64,000 nt of DNA. It comes from Saprospiraceae bacterium. Its GTDB lineage: Bacteria > Bacteroidota > Bacteroidia > Chitinophagales > Saprospiraceae. Shown piece after piece: positions 8,832-16,370 of the stretch. The DNA lies in NCBI GenBank assembly GCA_028285085.1, contig JANQQI010000049.1:1-64000 (forward strand), given 5' to 3'. The notes under the pieces are model-generated. The model did no database searches and was not told where the DNA came from. It was given only the letters and a program-made list of their open reading frames with translations. How positions within the stretch are numbered: the stretch's first letter is position 1; each line of letters begins with the position of its first letter. Position numbers and translations under genes: made by a program.

Positions 8832-11800
8832 CTACTCGATTTCCACCACCACGTCATTTTGCTCTACCATGGTGCGCTCGGATAAGAACACCTTTCGTAC
8901 AACGCCGGCCTTCGGCGACGTAATGGTGCTTTCCATCTTCATCGCTTCGATGACAAAAAGCGGTGTATTAACTTCCACGGTATCGCCTTCGGCGACCAAA
9001 ATTTGGGATAAATTCCCCTGCAATGGCGCTCCGATCTCCGAATCCCGCTCGGCCTTTCGATTAATCGCCACTGAGCTTTGAATCGTTTGATCCCGAACTT
9101 CTACCGAACGGGTTTGGCCGTTCAGGCTGAAGAATACCAAGCGATTACCCTGCTCGGTAGGCTCAGTCATATTGAGGTATTTAATCAAGATCGTTTTTCC
9201 CTTATCTAATTGCACCAGAATTTCCTCATTTGGTTTCAGCCCATAGAAGAAAGTGAGTGATGGTAGCTTAAATACATCGCCGTATTGATCCTGATGTGCC
9301 GCGAAGTCGGTGAAAACTTTCGGATATAATTTATAGGATAGGAAATCTCGTTCGTCCCAATATTTACCAAACTTTGCCTGAAAAGCAGGAAATTCTGCCG
9401 CAAAATCAATTGGTGCTAAATGCGCGTTAGGCCGATTGGTGTAGGGCGTTTCTCCTTGCAATACAATTCGCTGTATTTCGGTAGGAAAGCCACCTTCCAT
9501 CTGCCCTAAATCACCTCGCATCAGTGCTTTGACACTATCGGGAAAGGCCAGCGTCGCACCTTTGGTAAAAATATCCTCTTTACTCAGTTGATTGGCGGTC
9601 ATAAACATGGCCATGTCTCCGACTACCTTGGAAGAAGGCGTGACTTTGACTAAATCTCCAAATAAATCATTGACAATACGATAGTTCTTTTTGATCGTTT
9701 CAAACTGATCTTCCAGCCCCAAACCTCGCGCCTGCGGGCGAAGATTCGAATACTGCCCGCCCGGAATTTCGTGCTCATACACACTCGCAGTCCCGGATCG
9801 TAGCTCCGTTTCAAAAGGATAATAAAATCGACGTACCGCTTCCCAATAATTTGAAAATTCATTGAGTTTTGGCAGATCAATCGCTTGCTCTCGCTCGTGC
9901 CCTTGCATCATCGCCACCATGGAATTAAAGCTAGGTTGAGAGGTCAGGCCAGACATCGAACTGATTGCCACGTCAATAACATCGACACCACTTTCGATGG
10001 CTTTTAAATAAGTCGCTGATTGAATCGAAGCGGTATCGTGTGTATGCAAGTGCAGCGGCAAGCTGGTGACCTTGCGCAACTCATTGATCAACAATTCGGC
10101 AGCATAAGGTTTCAGAAGTCCCGCCATATCCTTAATTCCGATCATATGAGCACCAGCATCTTCGAGGCGACGCGCCAAATCAAGATAATATTGCAAGGTG
10201 TAGCGCGTCCGTTGGGGATCGGTGATATCACCGGTATAGCAAATGCAAGCCTCTGCAATGGCCCCAGTTCGCTCGCGCACGGTCCGAATGCTCGTCGTCA
10301 TGGCTTCCACCCAATTTAGGGAATCAAAGATTCGGAAGACGTCAATGCCGGTCGACCATGCCTTCTCTACAAAAGCTTCGATCAAGTTATCGGGATAAGC
10401 GGCGTAACCGACAGCATTTGAGCCGCGGAGTAACATTTGGAGCAGTACATTGGGCGCAGCGGCGCGGATGTATTCGAGGCGTTGCCAAGGCGACTCCTTC
10501 AAAAAGCGCAACGCCACATCAAAGGTCGCCCCGCCCCAAACTTCCATGGAAAACAACTGCCCACCGATGTGACGGGCGAAGCTCTCGGCTACGCGTTCCA
10601 TATCGTAAGTTCGGACACGCGTCGCCAGCAACGATTGATGCGCATCACGAAAGGTAGTATCAGTATACTGAATCGCCTTTTCGCTTCTTAACCATTGACA
10701 AAATGCATCCGGTCCGAGTTCAGTGAGCCGATCTTTAGTCCCTTTCGGCATCGGAGCCTGCGGATCGAAAATCGGTACTTTAGGTTTTAAAAAGACTTGG
10801 TGCTCATCAATCCGCTTTACATCTGGGTTCTTATTCACGATCACATTCGCCAAATAACGTAATAGCTTCGTTCCTCGATCACGCCAATTAGGCGGGCTCA
10901 GCAACTCCGGGTGGGTTTCAATAAACTTGACCGTTGCGGCGCCATTTTGAAAAGTTTCGTTTTGTAGCAAATTCAAGACAAAACCAATATTGGTCTTCAC
11001 CCCACGGATGCGAAATTCTCGCAAGGCCCGATGTAGGCGTAGCGAAGATTCCGATAGACTCCGTCCCCAAGCCGTTACTTTCACCAAAAGGCTATCAAAG
11101 AAAGGAGAAATTTTAGCGCCCGGATAAGCGCTTCCAGCATCCAGTCGAATACCAAAACCACTAGCCGAACGATAGGCAATCAAAGTACCGTAATCCGGTT
11201 TGAAATCCTGCGAAGGATCTTCCGTAGTGATTCGACATTGAATGGCGTAGCCGCTACAGGTGATGGATTCTTGGCCTTGTATATTGATTCGTGGGTGATC
11301 CAGCGGATACCCCATCGCAATCAATATCTGAGATCGCACGATATCAATCCCCGTAATCTCTTCCGTAATCGTATGCTCTACCTGAATGCGTGGATTCACT
11401 TCAATGAAATAAATATTCTGCTCTTGGTCCACCAAAAATTCAACCGTACCAGCCACCGTATAGCCCACGTGACGTGTAATTTTTAGTGCATATTCGTACA
11501 AGGCTTCTCGCGTGCTCTCCTTCAAATTCACCGAAGGTGCTACTTCTACTACTTTTTGAAAACGGCGTTGTACGGAACAATCCCGCTCAAACAAATGGAC
11601 CAGATTACCGTGTAAATCACCGAGGATTTGCACTTCGATGTGCTTGGGACTTTCGATAAATTTTTCGAGAAAAATAGTATCATTTCCAAAGGCCGTTTTG
11701 GCTTCGCCTTTCGCTTCTTTGTATTCTCGCAGCAGAGACTCGGTATCACGCACGACACGCATTCCCCGACCGCCGCCTCCAGCCGCCGCTTTGACCATAA

Positions 11801-12287
11801 TTGGAAACCCAATACGCTTAGCCTCGGCCAAAAGCACTTCCTCATTGATCAGATCTTCGCGGCTATCTTCAATTAATGGGACGCCGACCTCACGAGCAAT
11901 AGTCTTGGCGGCAACTTTATCACCGAGTTTATCCATCACTTCGGGTGCCGGGCCAATGAAAATGATCCCTGCTTCCCGGCACCGCCGAGCAAAGTTTACG
12001 TTTTCTGATAAAAAACCGTAGCCAGGGTGGATGGCATCCACATCATTCCTAGTGGCCGTCTCAATAATCGCTTCGATATCGAGATAGGGTTTTAAAGGGT
12101 CATCTTTCTCACCAATTCTATAAGCTTCGTCAGCTTTGTAGCGGTGCAGCGAATAGCGATCCTCAAAAGTATAAATCGCTACTGTTCGAATTTTCATTTC
12201 TGAAGCGGCGCGCATCACGCGGATGGCGATCTCACCTCGATTCGCAATCAGGATCTTTTTGATCGGTCGAATGGGAGTCTCACTCAT
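8832..12287 (-). CDS. pyc: Pyruvate carboxylase
   Basis: A cytosolic ATP- and biotin-dependent enzyme that carboxylates pyruvate to oxaloacetate, refilling the TCA cycle. At 1151 residues it has the full single-chain layout: N-terminal biotin carboxylase (IKKILIANRGEIAIR, ATP-grasp loop KAAAGGGGRGMR), central carboxyltransferase TIM barrel (DTTFRDAHQSLLATR, HLHTHDT), allosteric/tetramerisation region, and the C-terminal biotin carrier domain with VIEAMKMES, whose central lysine is biotinylated. I place the start at ATG 12287 (MSETPIRPIKKI); the 12-residue TTG-initiated extension to 12323 is unlikely. The ATG overlaps the stop of the upstream GNAT gene (ATGAGTGA), so the two are co-transcribed. 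Confidence 0.97.
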   Translation of the reverse strand: MSETPIRPIKKILIANRGEIAIRVMRAASEMKIRTVAIYTFEDRYSLHRYKADEAYRIGEKDDPLKPYLDIEAIIETATRNDVDAIHPGYGFLSENVNFARRCREAGIIFIGPAPEVMDKLGDKVAAKTIAREVGVPLIEDSREDLINEEVLLAEAKRIGFPIMVKAAAGGGGRGMRVVRDTESLLREYKEAKGEAKTAFGNDTIFLEKFIESPKHIEVQILGDLHGNLVHLFERDCSVQRRFQKVVEVAPSVNLKESTREALYEYALKITRHVGYTVAGTVEFLVDQEQNIYFIEVNPRIQVEHTITEEITGIDIVRSQILIAMGYPLDHPRINIQGQESITCSGYAIQCRITTEDPSQDFKPDYGTLIAYRSASGFGIRLDAGSAYPGAKISPFFDSLLVKVTAWGRSLSESSLRLHRALREFRIRGVKTNIGFVLNLLQNETFQNGAATVKFIETHPELLSPPNWRDRGTKLLRYLANVIVNKNPDVKRIDEHQVFLKPKVPIFDPQAPMPKGTKDRLTELGPDAFCQWLRSEKAIQYTDTTFRDAHQSLLATRVRTYDMERVAESFARHIGGQLFSMEVWGGATFDVALRFLKESPWQRLEYIRAAAPNVLLQMLLRGSNAVGYAAYPDNLIEAFVEKAWSTGIDVFRIFDSLNWVEAMTTSIRTVRERTGAIAEACICYTGDITDPQRTRYTLQYYLDLARRLEDAGAHMIGIKDMAGLLKPYAAELLINELRKVTSLPLHLHTHDTASIQSATYLKAIESGVDVIDVAISSMSGLTSQPSFNSMVAMMQGHEREQAIDLPKLNEFSNYWEAVRRFYYPFETELRSGTASVYEHEIPGGQYSNLRPQARGLGLEDQFETIKKNYRIVNDLFGDLVKVTPSSKVVGDMAMFMTANQLSKEDIFTKGATLAFPDSVKALMRGDLGQMEGGFPTEIQRIVLQGETPYTNRPNAHLAPIDFAAEFPAFQAKFGKYWDERDFLSYKLYPKVFTDFAAHQDQYGDVFKLPSLTFFYGLKPNEEILVQLDKGKTILIKYLNMTEPTEQGNRLVFFSLNGQTRSVEVRDQTIQSSVAINRKAERDSEIGAPLQGNLSQILVAEGDTVEVNTPLFVIEAMKMESTITSPKAGVVRKVFLSERTMVEQNDVVVEIE

Positions 12288-12801
12288 GGTCGATAAGGTT
12301 CTCGTTGGTGGTAAATTTAACAACTTCGAGGATCACGTCCTCTCCGGCTGCGGGAATACTTTCGTGGTAAACAAAGCCCAGCTTTTCCAGTATTTTACCC
12401 GAAGCAATATTTTCTTTTTGGTAAAACCCGTAAATCGTTTTTAGTCCGGCAATTTGCACGCCATAATCTAGTGCGATCTTGGCTGTTTCGTAGGCAAAGC
12501 CTTGCCCCCAAAACTGGCGCTTGAATTGAAAGCCCAATTGCATTCGGTTATTACTGCGAGACGGGTTCAGGTTGATGGCACCAACAAAGGTTTCATCATC
12601 TGCCAGTCGTACTATCCAGTAATACCCTTTGCCTTGTTGGACTTCTTCCAGCTTGGCATCCAAATATTCACGGTATTCTGATTCGGTTTTATTTCGGAGA
12701 GGACCAATGTATTTGAAGGTATCTTTTTCGTTAAACATTTCGAGCATTTCCGAATAGTCAGCCCGAGTTAGTAAGCTCATTTGGGTCCTTTTCGTTCTCA
12801 T
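12280..12801 (-). CDS. GNAT family N-acetyltransferase (RimJ/RimL-like)
   Basis: A 173-residue acetyl-CoA-dependent acetyltransferase. Near the N-terminus is the RimJ/RimL-like SLLTRADYSEML; the core has YYWIVRLADDETFVGAINL (beta strands 2-4) and the acetyl-CoA-binding segment QFWGQGFAYETAKIALDYG, followed by NIASGKILEKLGFVYH, typical of GNATs that modify protein N-termini or small molecules. The exact substrate cannot be read. Its stop overlaps the pyc start by 8 bases, so it is the first gene of a two-gene unit. Either ATG (12801 or 12780) could be used; the second would remove seven basic residues. Confidence 0.88.
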   Translation of the reverse strand: MRTKRTQMSLLTRADYSEMLEMFNEKDTFKYIGPLRNKTESEYREYLDAKLEEVQQGKGYYWIVRLADDETFVGAINLNPSRSNNRMQLGFQFKRQFWGQGFAYETAKIALDYGVQIAGLKTIYGFYQKENIASGKILEKLGFVYHESIPAAGEDVILEVVKFTTNENLIDHE

Positions 12802-12872
12802 GTGGATAATTTAGAAAATGTGACGACCAGAGGCAAAAAATGTCGTACTTTTCTGACTAAATTTTTTCCACT

Positions 12873-13838
12873 ATGCATGCCCTAGTATTAGAAGCCAAAG
12901 ATCAAGCGCCAATTCATAAATCAGTTGCCGACCCGACGCCCGCAGAAAATGAAGTCGTGGTCCAGCTTAAAGCAGCCGCTCTCAATCATCGCGATGTTTA
13001 TATCACACAAAGTTTATATCCTAAAATTAGTTATCCTGTCATTCTTGGCTCGGACGGTGCCGGGCTGGTCGGAGATCGCGAAGTTCTCATCAATCCAAGC
13101 TTAAGCTGGGGGGATAATCCCAACGTACAAGCCGAAGATTACAGCATTCTGGGCATGCCCAGTAATGGTACTTTCGCCGAACAAGTGGTCGTCCCCACTT
13201 CTCAAATATACGATAAGCCGGGCCACCTTAGTTTTGCAGAAGCAGCGGCTTTGCCGTTGGCGGGGTTGACCGCTTATCGAGCGTTGTTTACTAAATGCCA
13301 ATTACAAGTCGGAGAGCGAGTGCTCATCTCCGGAGTTGGCGGTGGCGTCGCTCTCTTTGCCATGCAATTTGCCGTGGCGTTGGGTGCTGAGGTTTTCGTT
13401 ACTTCGGGATCTGAAGCCAAGATTGAAAAAGCCATTGTGCTTGGTGCCAAGGGAGGCGTCAATTATAAAGCCGAACAATGGCACAAAGCTCTGCTCGCAA
13501 AAGCTGGTGGCGGATTCGATGTGGTAATTGACAGCGCAGGCGGTGCAGGCTTCGCCAATTTTCCAAAGATCTGTAATCCCGGAGGACGCATTGCTTTCTA
13601 CGGCGGCACACGGGGTAACATTCAAAACCTAAACCCTCAGATTATTTTTTGGAAGCAACTTTCCATTTTTGGTTCTACTATGGGCAACGATGAAGACTTC
13701 CGCGGCATGCTCGATTTAGTGAACACCCACCGTATTCAACCCGTCATCGATCAGGTATTTCCGCTACGGGAAGGTGTCGCCGCCTTGGATCGCATGGATC
13801 AAGGCTTGCAATTTGGTAAAATCGTTCTTGAAATCTAA
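12873..13838 (+). CDS. Quinone oxidoreductase-like MDR family dehydrogenase
   Basis: A 321-residue medium-chain dehydrogenase/reductase. The N-terminal GroES-like catalytic domain (1-115) includes AAALNHRDVYI; the Rossmann domain has VLISGVGGGVALFAMQ (150-165) for NAD(P)H binding. The catalytic-zinc cysteine and the structural-zinc cysteine cluster of alcohol dehydrogenases are absent, so it is probably a zinc-free NADPH quinone/enone reductase. The gene is divergent from the GNAT-pyc unit across 71 bases and ends only 9 bases from the convergent sugar-isomerase-like gene. Confidence 0.9.
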   Translation: MHALVLEAKDQAPIHKSVADPTPAENEVVVQLKAAALNHRDVYITQSLYPKISYPVILGSDGAGLVGDREVLINPSLSWGDNPNVQAEDYSILGMPSNGTFAEQVVVPTSQIYDKPGHLSFAEAAALPLAGLTAYRALFTKCQLQVGERVLISGVGGGVALFAMQFAVALGAEVFVTSGSEAKIEKAIVLGAKGGVNYKAEQWHKALLAKAGGGFDVVIDSAGGAGFANFPKICNPGGRIAFYGGTRGNIQNLNPQIIFWKQLSIFGSTMGNDEDFRGMLDLVNTHRIQPVIDQVFPLREGVAALDRMDQGLQFGKIVLEI

Positions 13839-13847
13839 CCCACAGCA

Positions 13848-14771
13848 TTAACTCTGCCGCATAAATTCGATACTTTCGGTTACACTATTGATTGGGTCGG
13901 GTGAGTGATCTTGCTCGACGAAGCAGTATTTCACGCCATTTTTTTCGCCGGCCTGTACGATAGCGCGAATATCAATTTCACCATTGCCTAATTCTTTGAA
14001 AGTGCCAGGATCGACTGTGCCCTCGTCGTAATTGACCGACGCACCTTTGAGTTTATCTTTAAGATGGAGCAAGCGAACACGTTTACCCAAGCGATTAGTC
14101 AACTCCAAAGGATCATATCCGCCCAAACTCGCCCAGAAAATATCCAATTCAAATTGCACCAATTGAGGATCCAATCGCTCGATCAGTACCTCGAAAGGTA
14201 CTTCACCATCCAGCGGTCCAAATTCAAAAGAATGATTGTGATAACAAAGCTGAATACCCGCAGCCGCTGCTTTCTCACCGGCTTGGTTCAGTTGATCACA
14301 TATTTTTTTATAATCATCAATCTTTTCCCGTTCAGCTTTCATCAAATAACCAAACACCAAATGATCCAGCCCAGCACCTTTTGCATCTTCAAGTATCTGA
14401 TCAAAAGAATAGGTTTGATCCGTCTCGTGCGGCACCGCATCCCAATTACCGGTGATGGTTGTCCAAAGCATAAAGGAACTATTGACAGCCAGTCCCAGAT
14501 CATCGGCAATCGGTTTTAGAGTTGGCAGCTGTCGTACATCCATCAACTCTACCTGACGATAGCCCATATTGGCCAATGATTTCAGGGTGCCTGCGGCATC
14601 TTGTTCCAATTGATTACGCACGCTCCAAAGCTGTAAGCCCAGCGTATCGAGATAAGGACTTTTAGGATCAAACATACAAGCAATATTTGTGAGTGGTAAC
14701 AATCCCAGAGCCGTACCAGTGATGGCAGCTTGGCGTATAAATTGACGACGATTAGAGGGTACTTTTTTCAT
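13848..14771 (-). CDS. Sugar phosphate isomerase/epimerase family protein, Tat-type signal
   Basis: A 307-residue protein with an N-terminal twin-arginine-like signal (NRRQFIRQAAITGTALGLLP, about residues 7-26) and an AP endonuclease family 2/xylose isomerase-like TIM barrel. Visible elements are LGLQLWSVRNQL (44-55), LCYHNHSFEFG, QFELDIFW, LLHLKD and the C-terminal FVEQDHS, whose His/Glu/Asp residues form the usual metal site. Known family members act on sugars or inositol derivatives outside the cytoplasm in Bacteroidota; the substrate here is unknown. NIACMF near residue 30 is a poor lipobox (Asn at -3), so lipidation is uncertain. Confidence 0.87.
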   Translation of the reverse strand: MKKVPSNRRQFIRQAAITGTALGLLPLTNIACMFDPKSPYLDTLGLQLWSVRNQLEQDAAGTLKSLANMGYRQVELMDVRQLPTLKPIADDLGLAVNSSFMLWTTITGNWDAVPHETDQTYSFDQILEDAKGAGLDHLVFGYLMKAEREKIDDYKKICDQLNQAGEKAAAAGIQLCYHNHSFEFGPLDGEVPFEVLIERLDPQLVQFELDIFWASLGGYDPLELTNRLGKRVRLLHLKDKLKGASVNYDEGTVDPGTFKELGNGEIDIRAIVQAGEKNGVKYCFVEQDHSPDPINSVTESIEFMRQS

Positions 14772-14815
14772 TTTTAGATTTGAATCTGATTGAGGAATAT
14801 CTGTTTAAAGATAAT

Positions 14816-14823
14816 TAACTTTA
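14816..14823 (+). promoter_or_regulatory. Candidate -7 element for the YcxB-like gene
   Basis: TAACTTTA is one base off TAnnTTTG and lies 43 bases before the ATG at 14867, in the 95-base divergent space. The same octamer precedes the genes at 6138 and 34560. No -33 TTTG is present at the right distance. Confidence 0.3.
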
Positions 14824-14866
14824 CTTCATTTTATGAAAGGCACCGTGTAAGTAGAATAATAATTAC

Positions 14867-15418
14867 ATGTTAGAACAGATACAATTTAATCTTACACTCG
14901 ATATTTCGGATTACCTGAAGCACCAATTATATATCGCTTCTATTTCACCACAAATCAAGCAAAAACGACGTCGCTCGTGGTTGATGACCGCGTTATTATT
15001 CATACTCAGCGCCTTTATCCTCAGAGATAATCAAGTTATTTTCTACTACTTTGTTTTCTTTACTATTATCACAATTATATTCTACCCTTTTTATTCGCGT
15101 TGGCGATACAAGCGCCACTATCAACAGTATATTCAAAATAACTACAAGGGAAAGATTGGACAGTCCGTCCAATTTACTTTTTTAAAAACCGATATACTTG
15201 CGATCCATAAGGATAGTGAATCTCGCATCAGCAATTCTGCTTTGCATTCTATCACGGAATTAGATACTCACTTTTATCTTCGGCTACACACAGAGGAGAC
15301 CTTGATCTTCCCCAAAGAGAAAATACCTGATGTAGCGTTATTTAATGCTTACCTCAATCAGGTGGCAGAGGAATACAATATTCCAAAGGTGGAAGCACTA
15401 AATTGGCAATGGCGGTAG
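14867..15418 (+). CDS. YcxB-like membrane protein
   Basis: 183 residues. A basic stretch (QIKQKRRRSW, about 37-46) precedes two hydrophobic segments close together (about 47-60 and 64-82), then RWRYKRHYQQYIQNNY and a cytosolic domain with GQSVQFTFLKTDILAIHKDSESRISNSALHSITELDTHFYLRLHTEETLIFPKEKI. The order, two helices then a small beta domain ending in a strand-rich FxLxLxxxxxxxIPK pattern, fits the YcxB-like family of unknown function; this rests on pattern similarity only. Its stop is 2 bases from the stop of hemJ on the other strand. Confidence 0.65.
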   Translation: MLEQIQFNLTLDISDYLKHQLYIASISPQIKQKRRRSWLMTALLFILSAFILRDNQVIFYYFVFFTIITIIFYPFYSRWRYKRHYQQYIQNNYKGKIGQSVQFTFLKTDILAIHKDSESRISNSALHSITELDTHFYLRLHTEETLIFPKEKIPDVALFNAYLNQVAEEYNIPKVEALNWQWR

Positions 15419-15420
15419 TC

Positions 15421-15969
15421 TTATCCTTTTCCGCGTTCCCGCCTGCGTTTATACGCTTTAGTCGCCATGTATAGCACAAAACCAAAAGCTAAGATTCCTC
15501 CAAAAGCATAAAGAAAATTGAGATTGTTTTTAATAACGGCAAGTAGGACAATCGCTAATAAGAATAAAGTCGGGACTTCATTAAGTAAACGAAACTGAAA
15601 AGAATTGAACGGCAGTTCTCCTTTCTCTAATTTTCTAATAATGGATTTAGTGTAAACGTGATAGACGGTGAGCAAGATCAGCAGGAGGATCTTGATGTGC
15701 ATCCAACTATTCAATTTAAACCATTCCATCCCATTCATGTAAAGCATTCCCAATCCACAAGTCCAGGTAATCATCATGGCCGGATTACAAATAATTTTAT
15801 ACACCCGCCATTCCATTAAGTTGAACTGCTTTTGGAGAATGGCTCGCTCTGGCTCGGCCTTATCGGCCGCCTCAACGTGGTAAACAAACATGCGTACCAG
15901 ATAAAATAAGCCCGCGAACCAGGCCACAAAACCAAAGATGTGCAATGCTTTAAGATAGAGTAAAGTCAT
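15421..15969 (-). CDS. hemJ: Protoporphyrinogen IX oxidase HemJ
   Basis: An inner-membrane enzyme that oxidises protoporphyrinogen IX to protoporphyrin IX in heme synthesis. The 182 residues contain four to five membrane helices. The N-terminus has the family pattern LKALHIFGFVAWFAGLFYL with H10, and HIK (91-93) includes the lysine conserved in the family; YKIICNPAMMITWTCG is also typical. Another heme gene, hemB, lies 20 kb away at 35986. A candidate promoter is just upstream (15987-16017, minus). Confidence 0.9.
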   Translation of the reverse strand: MTLLYLKALHIFGFVAWFAGLFYLVRMFVYHVEAADKAEPERAILQKQFNLMEWRVYKIICNPAMMITWTCGLGMLYMNGMEWFKLNSWMHIKILLLILLTVYHVYTKSIIRKLEKGELPFNSFQFRLLNEVPTLFLLAIVLLAVIKNNLNFLYAFGGILAFGFVLYMATKAYKRRRERGKG

Positions 15970-15986
15970 AATCTGCGCGTTTGGCT

Positions 15987-16017
15987 TAAAGATAGTTTTT
16001 GTGAAATGGATTTGAAA
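15987..16017 (-). promoter_or_regulatory. Candidate hemJ promoter
   Basis: On the minus strand TTTC (16014-16017), 19 bases, TATCTTTA (15987-15994), then about 17 bases to the ATG. The spacing is right, with one mismatch in each element. Confidence 0.4.
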
Positions 16018-16163
16018 GGCATGCAGAAATTAAGACGATACTTTGACTTTTTTCTGAGATAACACGAGGGGCGAATACGATATTTAAATATTCAAACTAC
16101 TTTCTCCTCAAACTCAATTTTTGTTTTTGGGTGGCTTTAAACGAGTCGATTTAGGTTCGTTTA

Positions 16164-16193
16164 CGACTAACGGCCCACTTTCCTCGACTAACG
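16164..16193. repeat. Direct repeat CGACTAACG, 21-bp period
   Basis: The 9-mer CGACTAACG occurs at 16164-16172 and 16185-16193, two helical turns apart, about 180 bases before the receptor gene. This could be a paired binding site for a regulator; chance is not excluded. Confidence 0.35.
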
Positions 16194-16370
16194 TTTGCAA
16201 CACATTGGATAAGCTTCTGTCTGTTTATTTTATACGCCTGCAACAGCGAAAAATCGCTAAAAAAATTGATCGGAAAAAAGCTGGTCATTGGTCGAAAAAT
16301 CCGATACCACCAATCTACAAGAGAATAATTTGCAAGCGTTAAAACCACGAACTCCAAACTTAAATTTGTC

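Larger units (their letters stand above)
15970..16370. other. Intergenic region between hemJ and the outer-membrane receptor
   Basis: 401 bases with divergent genes on either side. The left end carries the hemJ promoter candidate, and 16164-16193 holds a direct repeat. Short ORFs here lack a good start and look accidental. Confidence 0.6.

Noticed and set aside
12287-12323. 12-residue N-terminal extension of pyruvate carboxylase from TTG
   Set aside because: The ATG at 12287 gives the family start and overlaps the upstream stop in a coupled manner.
16329-16368. TTTG and TAAATTTG directly before the receptor gene as promoter
   Set aside because: Spacing is 28 bases and the -7 would lie only 2 bases from the ATG.
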